64,000 nucleotides of DNA from contig CM029121.1 in the NCBI GenBank assembly GCA_016859345.1, positions 1,165,829 to 1,229,828 of the forward strand. Reading direction: 5' to 3'. The DNA comes from Istiophorus platypterus (lineage: Eukaryota > Chordata > Actinopteri > Istiophoriformes > Istiophoridae). Below, in pieces: positions 51,101 to 62,077 of the stretch. Position numbers and translations under genes: made by a program. Each line of letters begins with the position of its first letter. The first letter of the stretch is position 1. The notes under the pieces were generated by a model that ran no database searches, was not told where the DNA came from, and saw nothing but the letters and a program-made list of their open reading frames with translations.

Positions 51101-52359
51101 GTCAATAATAAGTCATCAAATAAGCATGTCATCAATAAATGTAGCATTTCATTTATCTAACATAACAGATTATAGCCAAATTAACAGCAATAGCCAGGCA
51201 GACATTACTAAATTGTGTCCTGCTTCTGATATCAAATTATATACCCTTAGTTACAGGGACTTTGCTACAACACAGTTTTAATTTAACTTTAATGTTGCTG
51301 AGTTTGGATTGCTATCTGTATGCGTTATTTGGCATAGATTTTTATGCCAAATGCCCTTCCTGCAGAACATACATTTCAAATGTTAGAAACTCACACACTT
51401 ACACAGTGATCTTGGTATTGGGGTAGTTTACTTGGGAAGAACTGGGTGATTTTAAACACAGTATCAACCATTCCTCGACCCTCCCTGAGCATCCACATAA
51501 TTACCTAGAAAGGAAGTCAATAACAAAAATAGATAGGTAGATAAACAGGAAGCAGAGGAAATGAATATTTGAATTAAAAAATATTAATAAACTTAAAAAT
51601 ACACAGGCTTGGAAACAAGTGACACTTAAACATGTTAGTAGCACCAGTGTTACTTGAGTTTTCATGCTTGTTGAATGAATGAAAGCTACAACTAATAATT
51701 TCCTTACCATAGTTTTAAGGCCAAACAGTAACTTCATGTGTTTTATAGGAGCCACCAGTTTGGGTAAAAGTCTGTAAGTGGCGTCCAGAAAGCCCATCAC
51801 TCTTTCGAAGTGCTCCATGTCTCTGTTCTTCACAATAGAATAAACCTGGGCAGAGGCAACACGCAGTCTCCAGGATTCATCAGTACTAAGAGGCTGGGAG
51901 TCCACTTCTGGCCAGTTGGGAGGGTCCACAGCTGAGAGGAATAACATGAAGCAAATCAAATCCTCCTCTGATTTTAACATCACTGCAACTGTCAATTTCA
52001 ACAGAGTCATTACTCTCAAATAAGGTTCTATATATAATTTGAAACAGGGGTTAAAGGGCAGGTCTTTTCAGGTTTTGTAATGAGTAGTGTACATGTATAT
52101 CCCCAGCAGTGGAGGAAGTATTCAGAAGCTGTTCAAATCTAAAATTTGACTTTAGTAAAAGGATAGCAGTATCAGCAACAAAATGTACTTTGAGTATCAG
52201 AGTAAAAAGTAGAAATTATGCAGAATAGTCTTTTTTAGAGTGCAGATTTATAACATAGGATTTTTCCAAAGATTAAACCTCTATCAAAGCCACAATGACA
52301 CATTAATGAGAAACTACAGATATTATTGCAGATTTCTTAGACATCATTGAGCATATACA

Positions 52360-52395
<36 letters not shown>

Positions 52396-54233
52396 TACAT
52401 ATACATATACATACATACATACATACATACATACATACACACACACACATTAAAAAATATATATATAAAATAAACAAACATTATTAGCTATGTGTCTGTC
52501 CTTCACAAACCCAGATTTAATCACCCCTCAAAGTAAAAACAACTGTCAAAGTAATGAAGAAATTATTTCCTTGAGAATTTTCAGATACACTTATGACTTG
52601 TTTTTACCATTCTATTTGAGAAAAAAATGTCTTACTCATGCTAGTTTAACATTAACTCAACACTACGTCCACCTGAAACTATGATTGCAGTTGTAAACAT
52701 GGATGTGTGGATGGATGGATGCGTCAATGCAGCCCTGTCTTTCCCTGGTTGGACAGGACATTGAGTAAGAGTTACACATTACACTTCTTCTTTGAGCCTT
52801 GTCCTTTCACAGAGTTATGTGTACTGCTTTCCCCAGTACCGCAGACAGAGCAATATTGAAGAAATAAAATCACCTCACTCCCGATGAAATAAGATATCAT
52901 GACTGTTCCTCAGTTGGACGCACAGAAGGTTTTCTTCTCCCCATTTTTCTCGTTACCTTTCTCGGTAAGAAATCAGGGGGTGCAAGAGTCATATTCAACA
53001 TGCGTGCACTGAACAGACACATCACGGAGCATCCTTTTCACATGCTACCAATCAAAGATTTGATGGAATACATCCAACAAGGCAGCAAACATTTTTGTGA
53101 GTCGTAGAAAGCACAGTATCCTTAGTGGTTGTACCTGAGAGCCAAAGAAACTGGCAGTTGAGAGGGAGAGATTGAGGGAGCTGGGCTTACCATCTTACCA
53201 TCAAGACCAATTTTAACAAATTTAACTCCACTTATGCAACTCCAGTTATATGAGTACATGAGTGTATATATATGTGATATATATGAGTAACCCTAACCCT
53301 CTAACTATGTGCCAAGCTGTCCCTCTTTTTGGTATATGTTGTGTTGTATATGTTGTGGAGTTGAAAAGGGGCACAACAGCATATGCACTGTGGTTTCATA
53401 GGGTACCCCAGTATTCAGGTGCGACCCCCTGGCTAGATGATGATTGCAAAGATCTGTCTCAAGGAGCTGAGGCGGAGCCTTGAGGGGGTTAACTAATAGC
53501 AAAATCCGTTAGAGGGCTATGTATGTACTAACAGATTTGGAGATATGTCCAGTAAAACAAAGCTTTTGGAGGAAACTTAACGCTTGTTTTGCTGTACTAT
53601 AGCAGGACGACAGCAGCGCAAAAGAATGCTTTGTCCTCTGATTTCTGGTTGATAAATGGCGTGAACCAATTATCATTCATTTTAAGTGATAATCTAAACA
53701 TACAGTTTCACATTTATTCTTCAAGCTCTCAAGTGTTTTTTTTTCTTTGGAATTTCAAATTCAGTTCACATGTATGTGAATATTAAGTCTACTGTAAGTT
53801 TTTTGACATTGGTTTTAGCAGAAGTCTACGCTTTACTGGAATCACTGTCTAGTTTCTAGTATTCCCTTTAAACTACAGACAGGGGACAAATGAAAGGAAA
53901 AAACTAAATGTTTTGCTGGAGTGTTGTGCCACGACTTGCCGCAAAAACAGTTTCAGTGCACATTCGCATTGACTCTACAAGTCTCTGAAACCCGACTCTA
54001 TTTGAAAGCCTAACCAGGGCTAAAATTAGCCTCAGCTGGACACCACACAGTACATCTGTTGCACTGCTTAACTCTAGGTAACAAAGTTTAGCTAAATGGT
54101 CCCTGTAAAATACACAAACAAAAAACACACAACGCTAGTGTTGCAGTGCAATACAATAAAACGTAATTAACGCAAGGTAATAACATTTTCACTTATCAAA
54201 AATGACTGAAGACCAACCTTCTTGTACGTCCAT
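45120..54233 (-). CDS. tinf2: TERF1-interacting nuclear factor 2 (shelterin TIN2)
   Basis: Seven coding exons: 54218-54233, 51708-51931, 51411-51512, 50838-50939, about 49501-49614, 48485-48593 and 45120-46840. They sum to 2388 bases and 795 aa. The call rests on exon 2, where WRLRVASAQVYSIVKNRDME and FERVMGFLDATYRLLPKLVA align with the human TIN2 TRFH-like domain ([20 protein letters not shown]...VLEFLRSL), and on exons 3-5 continuing that domain (to about residue 186). TIN2 is the shelterin hub joining TRF1, TRF2 and TPP1 at telomeres. Exon 1 carries only MDVQE; no upstream in-frame ATG precedes the next stop. The last exon is very long (573 residues, Ser/Pro/Gln-rich), so the protein far exceeds human TIN2 (354/451 aa). 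It has a Cys/His cluster at 311-342 and a basic tail. No F/Y/H-x-L-x-P TRF1-docking motif is visible. Exon 6's acceptor (CACTAG) is the least certain junction. Confidence 0.88.
48295..48475. repeat. (GTGTGTGAGT)n minisatellite at tinf2 exon-6 donor
   Basis: Ten-base-like units of gtgtgtgagt, with gtgactgagatagt variants near the right end, run for about 180 bp. On the tinf2 strand this is C/A-rich DNA starting about 10 bases into intron 6. A period mixing 8 and 10 bases is visible. Confidence 0.9.
48690..49115 (+). pseudogene. 3' end fragment of an L2-like LINE
   Basis: Translation gives 'FAGRAPHLWDNLPNALF', the conserved C-terminal end of many fish LINE ORF2 proteins. A 3' tail follows ('gaagcactttgttatctctg ... 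actaaatagactttattatta') and ends in ATT/ATC simple repeats, the usual L2-type 3' terminus. It is 5'-truncated and lies antisense in tinf2 intron 5. Confidence 0.75.
52100..52270 (-). mobile_element. Reverse-oriented ACTTAAGTAA-type element fragment
   Basis: The text 'cagcagtggaggaagtattc' followed by 'gactttagtaaaaggatagc' and 'aaatgtactttgagtatcag' matches the reverse-complemented right end of the copy at 34931. It is in tinf2 intron 1. Confidence 0.6.
52355..52450. repeat. (TACA)n tetranucleotide repeat
   Basis: A TACA tract interrupted by a short TATATACATATACATA segment, ending in a short ACAC run, in tinf2 intron 1. Confidence 0.95.
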
Positions 54234-54740
54234 CCTCTTGTGAGCCCAGGCGAACTCTATGATCCCCACCGGTAACTTCGGGAAGCTCCGTGGACATGTC
54301 TCGTCCGCCTGCAGCTGTCCTCTCTCCGGCAGCTTCTTCTGCTGCGCCCGGCTCCAGGGTTGGTGGAGGGAGGAAGCTCCGGCTTCCAGCCGCCGGACTC
54401 TCTATGGTCCGGTCGTGAATGCGACGCGACCATCCACCCGGCGGGAAATGTGCCGCAAGTTGACGATGTGAAGTCCAAAAACATCCAAGTTCTAAAACTG
54501 TTTGCAGATCAGCATGTTTTGAATATATTGCAAACTACTTCCGTGTTAAGCTCGCCGGTCTGCGCTACACGACGACCACGCCGCCGCCGCCGCCGCCGGA
54601 CTTTTATTGTGAAGCTTCCCGTGCGGCGCGACGTCGTTGACCTGGAAGTGGTTGGACGGACCCGCGCTGCCGTCCCGGCTCGGACCGTCCGCCTCGGACG
54701 TGTGGTTGTCCGGTCCACTTACCACCGGAGCCTAGCATCT
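54234..54740. promoter_or_regulatory. GC-rich bidirectional promoter, tinf2 (-) / pdf (+)
   Basis: A CpG-island-like block, including (GCC)n at about 54571-54598, lies between the tinf2 start (54233, minus) and a good plus-strand donor (TAGCATCT|GTAAGT, about 54740). That donor probably ends the non-coding first exon of pdf, whose acceptor (CCCTACAG) ends at 55923. No TATA box stands out on either side. Exact start sites are not determinable. Confidence 0.65.
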
Positions 54741-55923
54741 GTAAGTTCACGGAGATATTCGAAGCCTTCAAGGGGAGCTGGAAACTAAATGGTATGACTG
54801 TAGTGAGATAAAAACCCGTCAGCGCTGCTGTTGATATTGATATGTCCTTCCAGCGGTATAAAATCGACATTTCATGGGTTGAAAATGGCTCAACACGCGA
54901 TCTGCTGTATTAAATCATCCCGAACCTCTCGTGGCCGCATATCAAAGTCATAAAACGTTTATGTAAAATAAGAATATTAACGCCCTCTAACTGTGCTCGC
55001 TGTTGAATGGAGCGCATGTTTCGTAGCACCAGGCTATCCCGTCGGCGGTGTTTGACGTACAGCTAAGATGTTTTTCTGCTGTACGGATGAAGCGTTAGGC
55101 CAAACAAACCACAAGAATGTTAAATCTTAATGTTAATCGACAGAAGTGTATATATCTGCTTAAATTATGAAAATGTTGTTATAGCGTCTCCATTTGAAAT
55201 ATTTCAGCAATTGCACCCCTAGCGGCAGAAGGAGACACTCTTGTCCTGGAATTGTGACATTGCCCGAAGTAGAAGCTTTTGCCATCAGAATAATCTGAAA
55301 GATGCAACAATTAAATTACACAGACAATGGCTTTAAATTCAGTAGTAACTATGTTAATGTATAGAACAACATATCTCATTTAAACATGCAAACTTTTTCC
55401 ACAAAACTACACCTTAATGAAGGTGAAGTTGTTGGCCAAAAGCATGCTGATACCCTTAAGTTCTAAATAAGGGAAAGTCATTGCTAGATTGCACTAACAG
55501 TGTGTTTACAGCCTCGAACTTGTCAACAGTTAGGAAAAGACCCCTCCCTGATCCTAATTGACAGTTCCCCTGCACCCAAAGCCGGGGCCGTCATTTTTCT
55601 CAGTTTTGTGTGGAAGACTCTTGACCTGCACAAAACCTTGACCTCAACAAAATGTGATGGAAAGCTTGAAACAGAGGAGTGGTGGGTGCTTTAATAGCAA
55701 GTCAATGTCCATGGTTTTAGAATGACATGTTCAACATTCACATATAGGCATAATGTTGTCTGTCCAGATGTGTTTTGAAATAAAGTGTATCAGATATTAG
55801 GGGCAAGACTTTATCTTCAAAGCAGTGATCTCACTAAGTCAGAATTTGGCACTACATCTTCATGACAGATGGCGAGGAACATACAGTAGCTAATTGTCCA
55901 TCTTTTGTATGATGTCCCTACAG
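54741..55923 (+). other. pdf 5' intron (inferred)
   Basis: Non-coding DNA between the inferred first-exon donor and the acceptor before the pdf coding exon. I see no other gene in it. Confidence 0.5.
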
Positions 55924-55974
55924 CCCTGAGCATCACCCCCTGATGAGATTCATCATTCCAGCTGCAGCTCCACC

Positions 55975-57098
55975 ATGAACACACAATCATATCTGCCCCA
56001 GCTCTCCAGACTGGGGCTTAGGCTTTGCATATCCAGAGCCCCTCACTGCAGAGCTGGAGCCTGGAGTTCAACAACAGTGATTCCCACCTGTCTTTCACAT
56101 ATCTCACCCCACTTATCTGTACCCTGTAGACGCTCTTACTGCAGCAATGTCAAGGTACGCTCCTATCTTCAGTACATAAAACGCAAGATTATACCCCCTT
56201 CCGTTCCTCCATACAGTCATGTGTGCCAGGTAGGGGACCCAGTGCTGCGTGCATATGCAGCTGCTGTTGACCCTGCAGCTATAACTGGCCCTGAGATCCA
56301 GAAGGTCATCAACACCATGGTGAAAGTAATGCGGAAACTTGATTGCGTGGGACTTAGTGCACCCCAGATCGGGGTGCCTCTCCGCATCTTGGCCCTGGAA
56401 TATCCCAAGAGGATGTTGGAAGAGAGTTCGACTGTGTCGAGGGAGGTCCGGGGTCTCTCCGTCCAGCCCCTGAGGATCTTTGTAAACCCCCAGCTGAGGG
56501 TGCTGGATGGACAGACTGTGCTCTTTCAGGAAGCCTGCGAGAGCATCTCAGGTTTCTCTGCAACAGTTCCTCGCTACCTGTCTGTGGAGGTGTCCGGTAC
56601 GCATTTTTTTAATACTTAATTCTTCATGTACAAACATTGCCTTTTAAATATTGTACCATTTGTGTCAAATCTCATCTGCTGAGTCTTAGACTGTTCAAGC
56701 TATAAAAAAATTGACTGAAATTGTGCTTTCTTTTTCACTCAAAACAAGATAAAGTTACAAAATTAAGCACCTCTAAATTTCCATTTAAGAGTATAAAAAG
56801 TGTTAATGTGGCTGCTGATACTGCACCAAGTTTCTAATATGTTATTAACCTGTCTCTTTCATATTTTCAGACACATTAAAGGTTAATTGCTAATACATTT
56901 CTGTATATTTTTCCTCATCCTCTGCATGCTCCTCCTGCAGGTCTGAATGAAAAAGGTGAAGCTGTCACATGGAAGGCCAGTGGCTGGTCAGCTCGTATCC
57001 TCCAACATGAGATGGACCACTTGGATGGGGTCCTCTACATTGACCGCATGGATAGCAAGACCTTCATCAACATCAACTGGCAGATAAACAATGACTAA
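55975..57098 (+). CDS. pdf: Peptide deformylase, mitochondrial
   Basis: Two coding exons, 55975-56596 and 56941-57098, 780 bases and 259 aa (human 243). The enzyme removes the formyl group from the N-terminal formyl-Met of mitochondrially made proteins. The first 60 residues are rich in Arg, Ser and Cys with few acidic residues, fitting a matrix-targeting presequence. The three PDF motifs are present: motif 1 GLSAPQIG (from 126); motif 2 QEACES with the metal ligand C188; motif 3 QHEMDHL with H230, catalytic E231 and H234. Bacterial motif 2 is EGCLS and human is EGCES; here Gly is Ala. The intron falls in phase 1 after EVS, before GLNEKGEA. Head-to-head with tinf2; poly(A) signal at 57448. 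Confidence 0.96.
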
Positions 57099-57447
57099 AA
57101 AAGAGACAAACTGTTGGGCAAGACCAAAAACCTTTACATAAGAATTCATATAACTGATGATATGCAATGGTTTTACATGTGCTGTTATGAGTAACCAGTG
57201 ACTGCTTAAGCTTTCCTGTGAAAAGTCTTCTGGCTTGCAGAAAAATACATATTTTGGTTTCTGATTCTGTTTAGAATAAGAGCTGAGTATCAAGATAATC
57301 CAGAACTGCTTAAAAAGAAAATCCATTGCACTGGAAGTGGTTTTGTGATTTCTTTAGGGTGCAAGGAAGAAACCCAAAGCAATTATATTACTTTAAAGTG
57401 CAAGTCAAGGGAGCAGCGTTCTGTGGATCTCCGGAGCATGCCTGATC

Positions 57448-57453
57448 AATAAA
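57448..57453 (+). promoter_or_regulatory. pdf: Poly(A) signal of pdf
   Basis: AATAAA about 350 bases after the pdf stop codon, the first canonical hexamer downstream on the plus strand. Confidence 0.65.
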
Positions 57454-57459
57454 GAGGCT

Positions 57460-59170
57460 GATGAAATGAGTGAATCAGGTGTCCCACCACCATGATAAAT
57501 ACATACCACTATGTTGCTACTTAACAAATTAGGAAAAATTCTTGTAGAGCAAAGAATATTACCAGTTTCCTTAATGACTTTAATTTGTTTGACTCTTGTA
57601 AATACAGTGAAGCAAAACAAAATGCAAAATTCCAAGTTATAAGTAAAGTGCTTGTAAAAAAAAACATTGGTAAAAAGATAACTGAAATAAAAACTGATTA
57701 GATTTTGATTTAATTTAATCCAGCCATTAAAATGCATTGACCTCAAAATTTGGAGTTTTCAAATTTAAGGATGAGAAGGGAAACAGGCTGAGGAAATATT
57801 ACCTCATATGCTCATAAAATCTTTTGAACCTATTGAATTATCAGACAACTGTTATGTCACCAAGCTTAAAAGGCCATTTTTTCCTGAAAAGGTAAACTCT
57901 TGATACATCGATCATCATTTACAAAGTTCATCATTACATTGGCACTTCCCAACTATTGTGCTCTTGTGCTTTAATGCATTTTTATTGATATATCAACTGA
58001 GTCCTTGTCAAAAAAGTAAGCTTTTTTTTGAGCTGAAGCGATTAGTTGATTTATCAGTCAACAGAAAATCAGTAACAATTTTGTTATTAATAGCTTTTTA
58101 GCAAAATGCCTACAAGTCGCCTCTAGGAAATTGTTATGGCCGTTTTTTTACAGTTTCATAATGTTTTTTCAACCAAACAATGAATCATTTTATTCAAAAA
58201 AAAAAAAAAAATGCAGAGGAACTCATATTGACAATATTTAGTTGCGGTACTCATTTGTTTCTGCAGCAAATACATATGAAAAGGAAGATAAAGCCACATA
58301 ATCAGCTGGGAAAAAAAGGCATTCAAATGTTCTCAGGAAGGACTTGATTATTGTCAGTTATGAGTGAGATAACATTAAAAGTGATGTTGAATTTTCCAGG
58401 CAAGTAATTTTGGTATAGGCTTTAAACTCTTCTGTCACTAAGTCATCTGCTCATGTACAGACAGATGACAAATTGAAGGAAAAAAACAACGTAGTCAAGT
58501 GTTGGATCTCCACGTCCTGCCAGAAAAGATTCAAGTCCCTGGAGTCTACTGGAGGGATGGACACCATTCCTCAAAAAGATGATGGTGTTGTAGAGCACAA
58601 TCTCCCACAGGTGTTAAATTGGGTTGTGATCGGATGACTGAAGGCCACAGCATCTGATCACATAATTTTCATACTCATCAAACCATTTAGTGACCGCCTC
58701 AAGAACTATGGATGGATGGAGGACGTTCATCCTGTTACCTCACTCATATTTAAGGGTTTTCCTTTAATGTGTCACCCACCTTCATTAGAAAACACACTTG
58801 AATCAGACAAGTGGCATACTGACCCTTTTTACTCCAGTCTATTTGGTGGCAACAAACAGACACACCAAGTTACATTAACCGTAAGAGACCCAAGAGCAGA
58901 ACACTATCTGTAATCACAACTTCAAGTCTTAGCAATATACAATATTCTTAAATGGCAATGAAGGCAAATATGGTCACTTACAGAAAAACCGAATGACCAA
59001 GTCATGGGAGACTCATAAGTTCCAAACACAATGTTTAGGGCACACCTTAGACTGCATTTCAGCACTGTGTTAAGGCAACATCTGTATTTGACTGTAATTG
59101 ATTTAAAAGTGCAGATGTGAGGCACTGTGATTTTGTTAATTATGCCTCATTATTGCAATACTTTTCAAGT
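57460..59170. other. Convergent 3' gap between pdf and spata2l
   Basis: Non-coding. It probably includes spata2l 3'UTR; minus-strand AATAAA hexamers occur at 58188-58193 and 57981-57986. No exon chain is seen. Confidence 0.5.
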
Positions 59171-59175
59171 ACAAA

Positions 59176-62073
59176 TCACACAGAAGATGACTGGTCAAAA
59201 GTTTGGCCACAGGTGCATTTAACAGGACTTCTGTACCAACAATCCGTACAATACTCCTTTCCGCAATATCTGCAAAGAACCAGGGGCTTTCTGGAACATG
59301 CCTTCCCACAGGTACACACTCCAAGTTGTTTGACTGTGTGGTGAATTTGGCAGTAGTCTACATCTCTGCAGGAACAAGAGTGGAAGACACTGCAGCTCTG
59401 ACACAGGACCTGAGGGTCCAGCTGAGCGAGGTTGCAGCAGTCGTGATAAGTGATTGGATGAAGAGACTGAATCATGAATTCAGGGTCATCACACAGAACT
59501 AAGGAGGACATAGCTGCATTGCTGCTGGTGAGAATTGTAGAAGCATTCATGTCAGTGATTCTAGGACTTTCACTCTGAGGTGACACTCCTCCTGATTGGT
59601 TAATTTTCTTAGGTGTAATGTAAGAGGTTACCACACTGTGCTTCTTCATAAGGCAAGACTCAAGCAAGGCACAGGTGTTTTTGTGCCCAGTTTTGCAATC
59701 ATTGCAGCACGTACGAGGACAATGAGGAGATTGGAGACAGCTGCAAAAGTGGTGGTCTTCAGCCTCACTCCTGCAAAGGCCCATCACTTCTACCTGCAGA
59801 CTGCTTGACTGTGACTGCAATTCTGCTTTATTAAACTTTGAATCCTCACATTGATGTCTGCCCTGCCTCTTGTTGGCTGAAGTGCTTCTGGTACTTTCTG
59901 AATTCAGATTTGACATCTTGGTCATCTGGCAGCTGAGTGTAGAAATACAGGAGGTGATGGGCAGGGAGGTGTATGAGGAAGACAAGGATATCATTCCATT
60001 GCTGTGTCTCTTGACAGCAGGGGGGGGTGGACTCTGTTGAGTCAGCCAGGTTAAAGAGTGTGGACTTCCGTCATCATTTACAGCCGCCTCTCTCTGCACC
60101 TGATTAATGTGCTCATCAGTGTACAGATCCATATCTACTTCTCCACCAAATGGCTCCATCAGTGGCTGGTTGACTTTCAGTGTCCTCTTGGTGTTGTCCA
60201 AGGCAACCTGTTGACAAGCATGGACAATAAATCCTCCGATTGTTCACTAGGATTAGATCTTGTTGATTCTGTGTTCAGCTATTATCAAATGGTAGGAAGT
60301 CATTTGAGATTATTGAACTGCAATCCATTTTTGTGGTACTGACTGAAATGTGTCTACATCACGTACATCAAATCTGTCATGCATTGAAAGCTGACAATAA
60401 ATGTCACCTATTTGAAGTAACACCCAAGTGAGAGAATGCATCAGTTCAGAGGCATTTAAGTAAAAAAGAAAATCATTTGAAATTGTAGTCAGCAATAATT
60501 CAACATTGTTATCTCTGAAAAAATTTAATGGGCCTTAAACCCCATTTAAACCTGATTTATATTTCAAAAGGATATTAGAAATAGATTATCTACTCAGTAA
60601 ATGAGATACACAGATCTGGATGGAAATGTATCGACTGCTAAACTGTAGCCGGAAGTTTGCAATAGTTGGCACATTCCTATAGCCTATTACATTAATCGTT
60701 TCAGCTTGTTACAGCTCTTCATTGAAACTACTTGATGTTCACTGACTGAAATATTCAAGCCCTGTCATAGCACCTTTCACACATAAAAATGTTTTGAATG
60801 TCTGGACCATCACATTATGCGCATTTCCCTGAAATTCAGCCTGACTTACTTTGTATCTTCAGAAACTTTGGGATCACCCCTAAAAATAAAAAAAGTTTGT
60901 AGTTTTCAGCAATGCCTGGCAGCACAGCATGAGTTTGTAATAAATAGGTTGGATTAGGTTAATCACAAAGTGGGGCAGCAAAAGAGGGAGGCATCCCATC
61001 TCCGAACAAGAGGTGATAGACAAAATACGGACCTCACCCCATGATTGATTAATCTGCCAAACACCAGACAAACATACCTGCAGGCTGTTCCCTCTCTGCC
61101 TCTCTCTAATCACACTCAGCTCCCACTGGGCGTCGCCAACATGCTTGCCCAGAGTAGTTCCAAGGAGGCGACACTCACAACGGGCCAGGTAAAAGGCACA
61201 AGACAATTGGAGGAGATCATCCAGAGAAGCAGGACTGATTCGGAGTGCTTGGAGAAGAAGTTGCTCGTGCTGAGATGGGCTGGGCTGGTATCCTAACAGG
61301 CCAAACAGTTTCTCAATCTGTTGCATCGATAGCACCGGTTTGATATAGTGGGTGAACATACCAGAGTACATCTGGGACACAAAAGTGAAGAAAAGAAAAA
61401 CAAACAAAGCGAAATTTAGTAAATATACTTCCAATCTTTTTTTTTTAATTTAACTTATATTTCCAAGAAGTTTTACAAGAGAGACCTAGCCAAAAAGGAA
61501 ATGCAAGATAAATGTCATAATTATATCATAACATACATTATATCAGGACTCTACAACTGATTTTATCCTCAACTGTCATGGCAAAAAATAAAGATTTCTT
61601 AAACCACAATTTTATTCTAAACAGCCACTCTAGACCTTGGACCCCCCAAACCACAAATTCAATACCAGATCCTATTATTTAAGCCTTTTTTTCTTTCAGC
61701 CAACCTTGATTACTTTGTACTCGTCCCTCCAGGGACCAAGGTACAGGTTCAGGGCCGCTTGCTCCAGGACCTCAAAAGCTTTAGCCAGGCCTTGCAGCCC
61801 TCCTCTGGCTTTGGCTTGCCCACCACTGGCTGCCCTCATTGCCGTTGTTGATGCTGCCATGAGTGACTCCTCCATCACCCTCAGTGGATCCAGACCGAGG
61901 CAATGTGTCTCCTGAGCATCTCCATCCCTCAGCAGCACCTCCACCTGCCTCCATATCTCCTCATCTCTACATGCCAGGTTGAAGCCTCGTCCCACAATTT
62001 GCTGCTCCAAACTGTGATTATAGGTGGTCAACAGATCTCTGACTCTCTGCCTGGAGCTGCTCATGTCTGTCAT
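59176..62073 (-). CDS. spata2l: SPATA2-like protein (PUB-domain ubiquitin adaptor)
   Basis: Three coding exons: 61705-62073, 61078-61371 and 59176-60207, 1695 bases and 564 aa. The N-terminal block LQGLAKAFEVLEQAALNLYL plus GPWRDEYKVIK, and exon 2 with LARCECRLLG, match the SPATA2/SPATA2L PUB-type domain (about residues 75-215). At 246-252 DMDLYTD matches the PUB-interacting motif of SPATA2 (DVDLYTD), which in human SPATA2 contacts the HOIP PUB domain, linking CYLD to the linear-ubiquitin ligase. The last 90 residues are Cys-rich with repeated CxxC pairs (CRYCGKEYCTDC, CTCG), a likely zinc-binding domain. I favour spata2l over spata2 from the SPATA2L-like N-terminus and the 16q-type neighbours; paralogue assignment needs a tree. 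Start could be the first (62073) or fourth codon; an acceptor (CTCTCAG) lies just upstream. Confidence 0.85.
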
Positions 62074-62077
62074 TAAT

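Noticed and set aside
54234..54400. N-terminal extension of tinf2 (frame reading VGIIEFAWAHKR)
   Set aside because: The frame is open upstream, but no ATG occurs before the stop. The MSTELPEV frame does not join exon 2 in phase.
54360..54788. 142-codon open frame with an Arg run across the promoter
   Set aside because: Arg/Val-rich translation of CpG-rich non-coding DNA and the GCC repeat; a splice donor at 54740 interrupts it.
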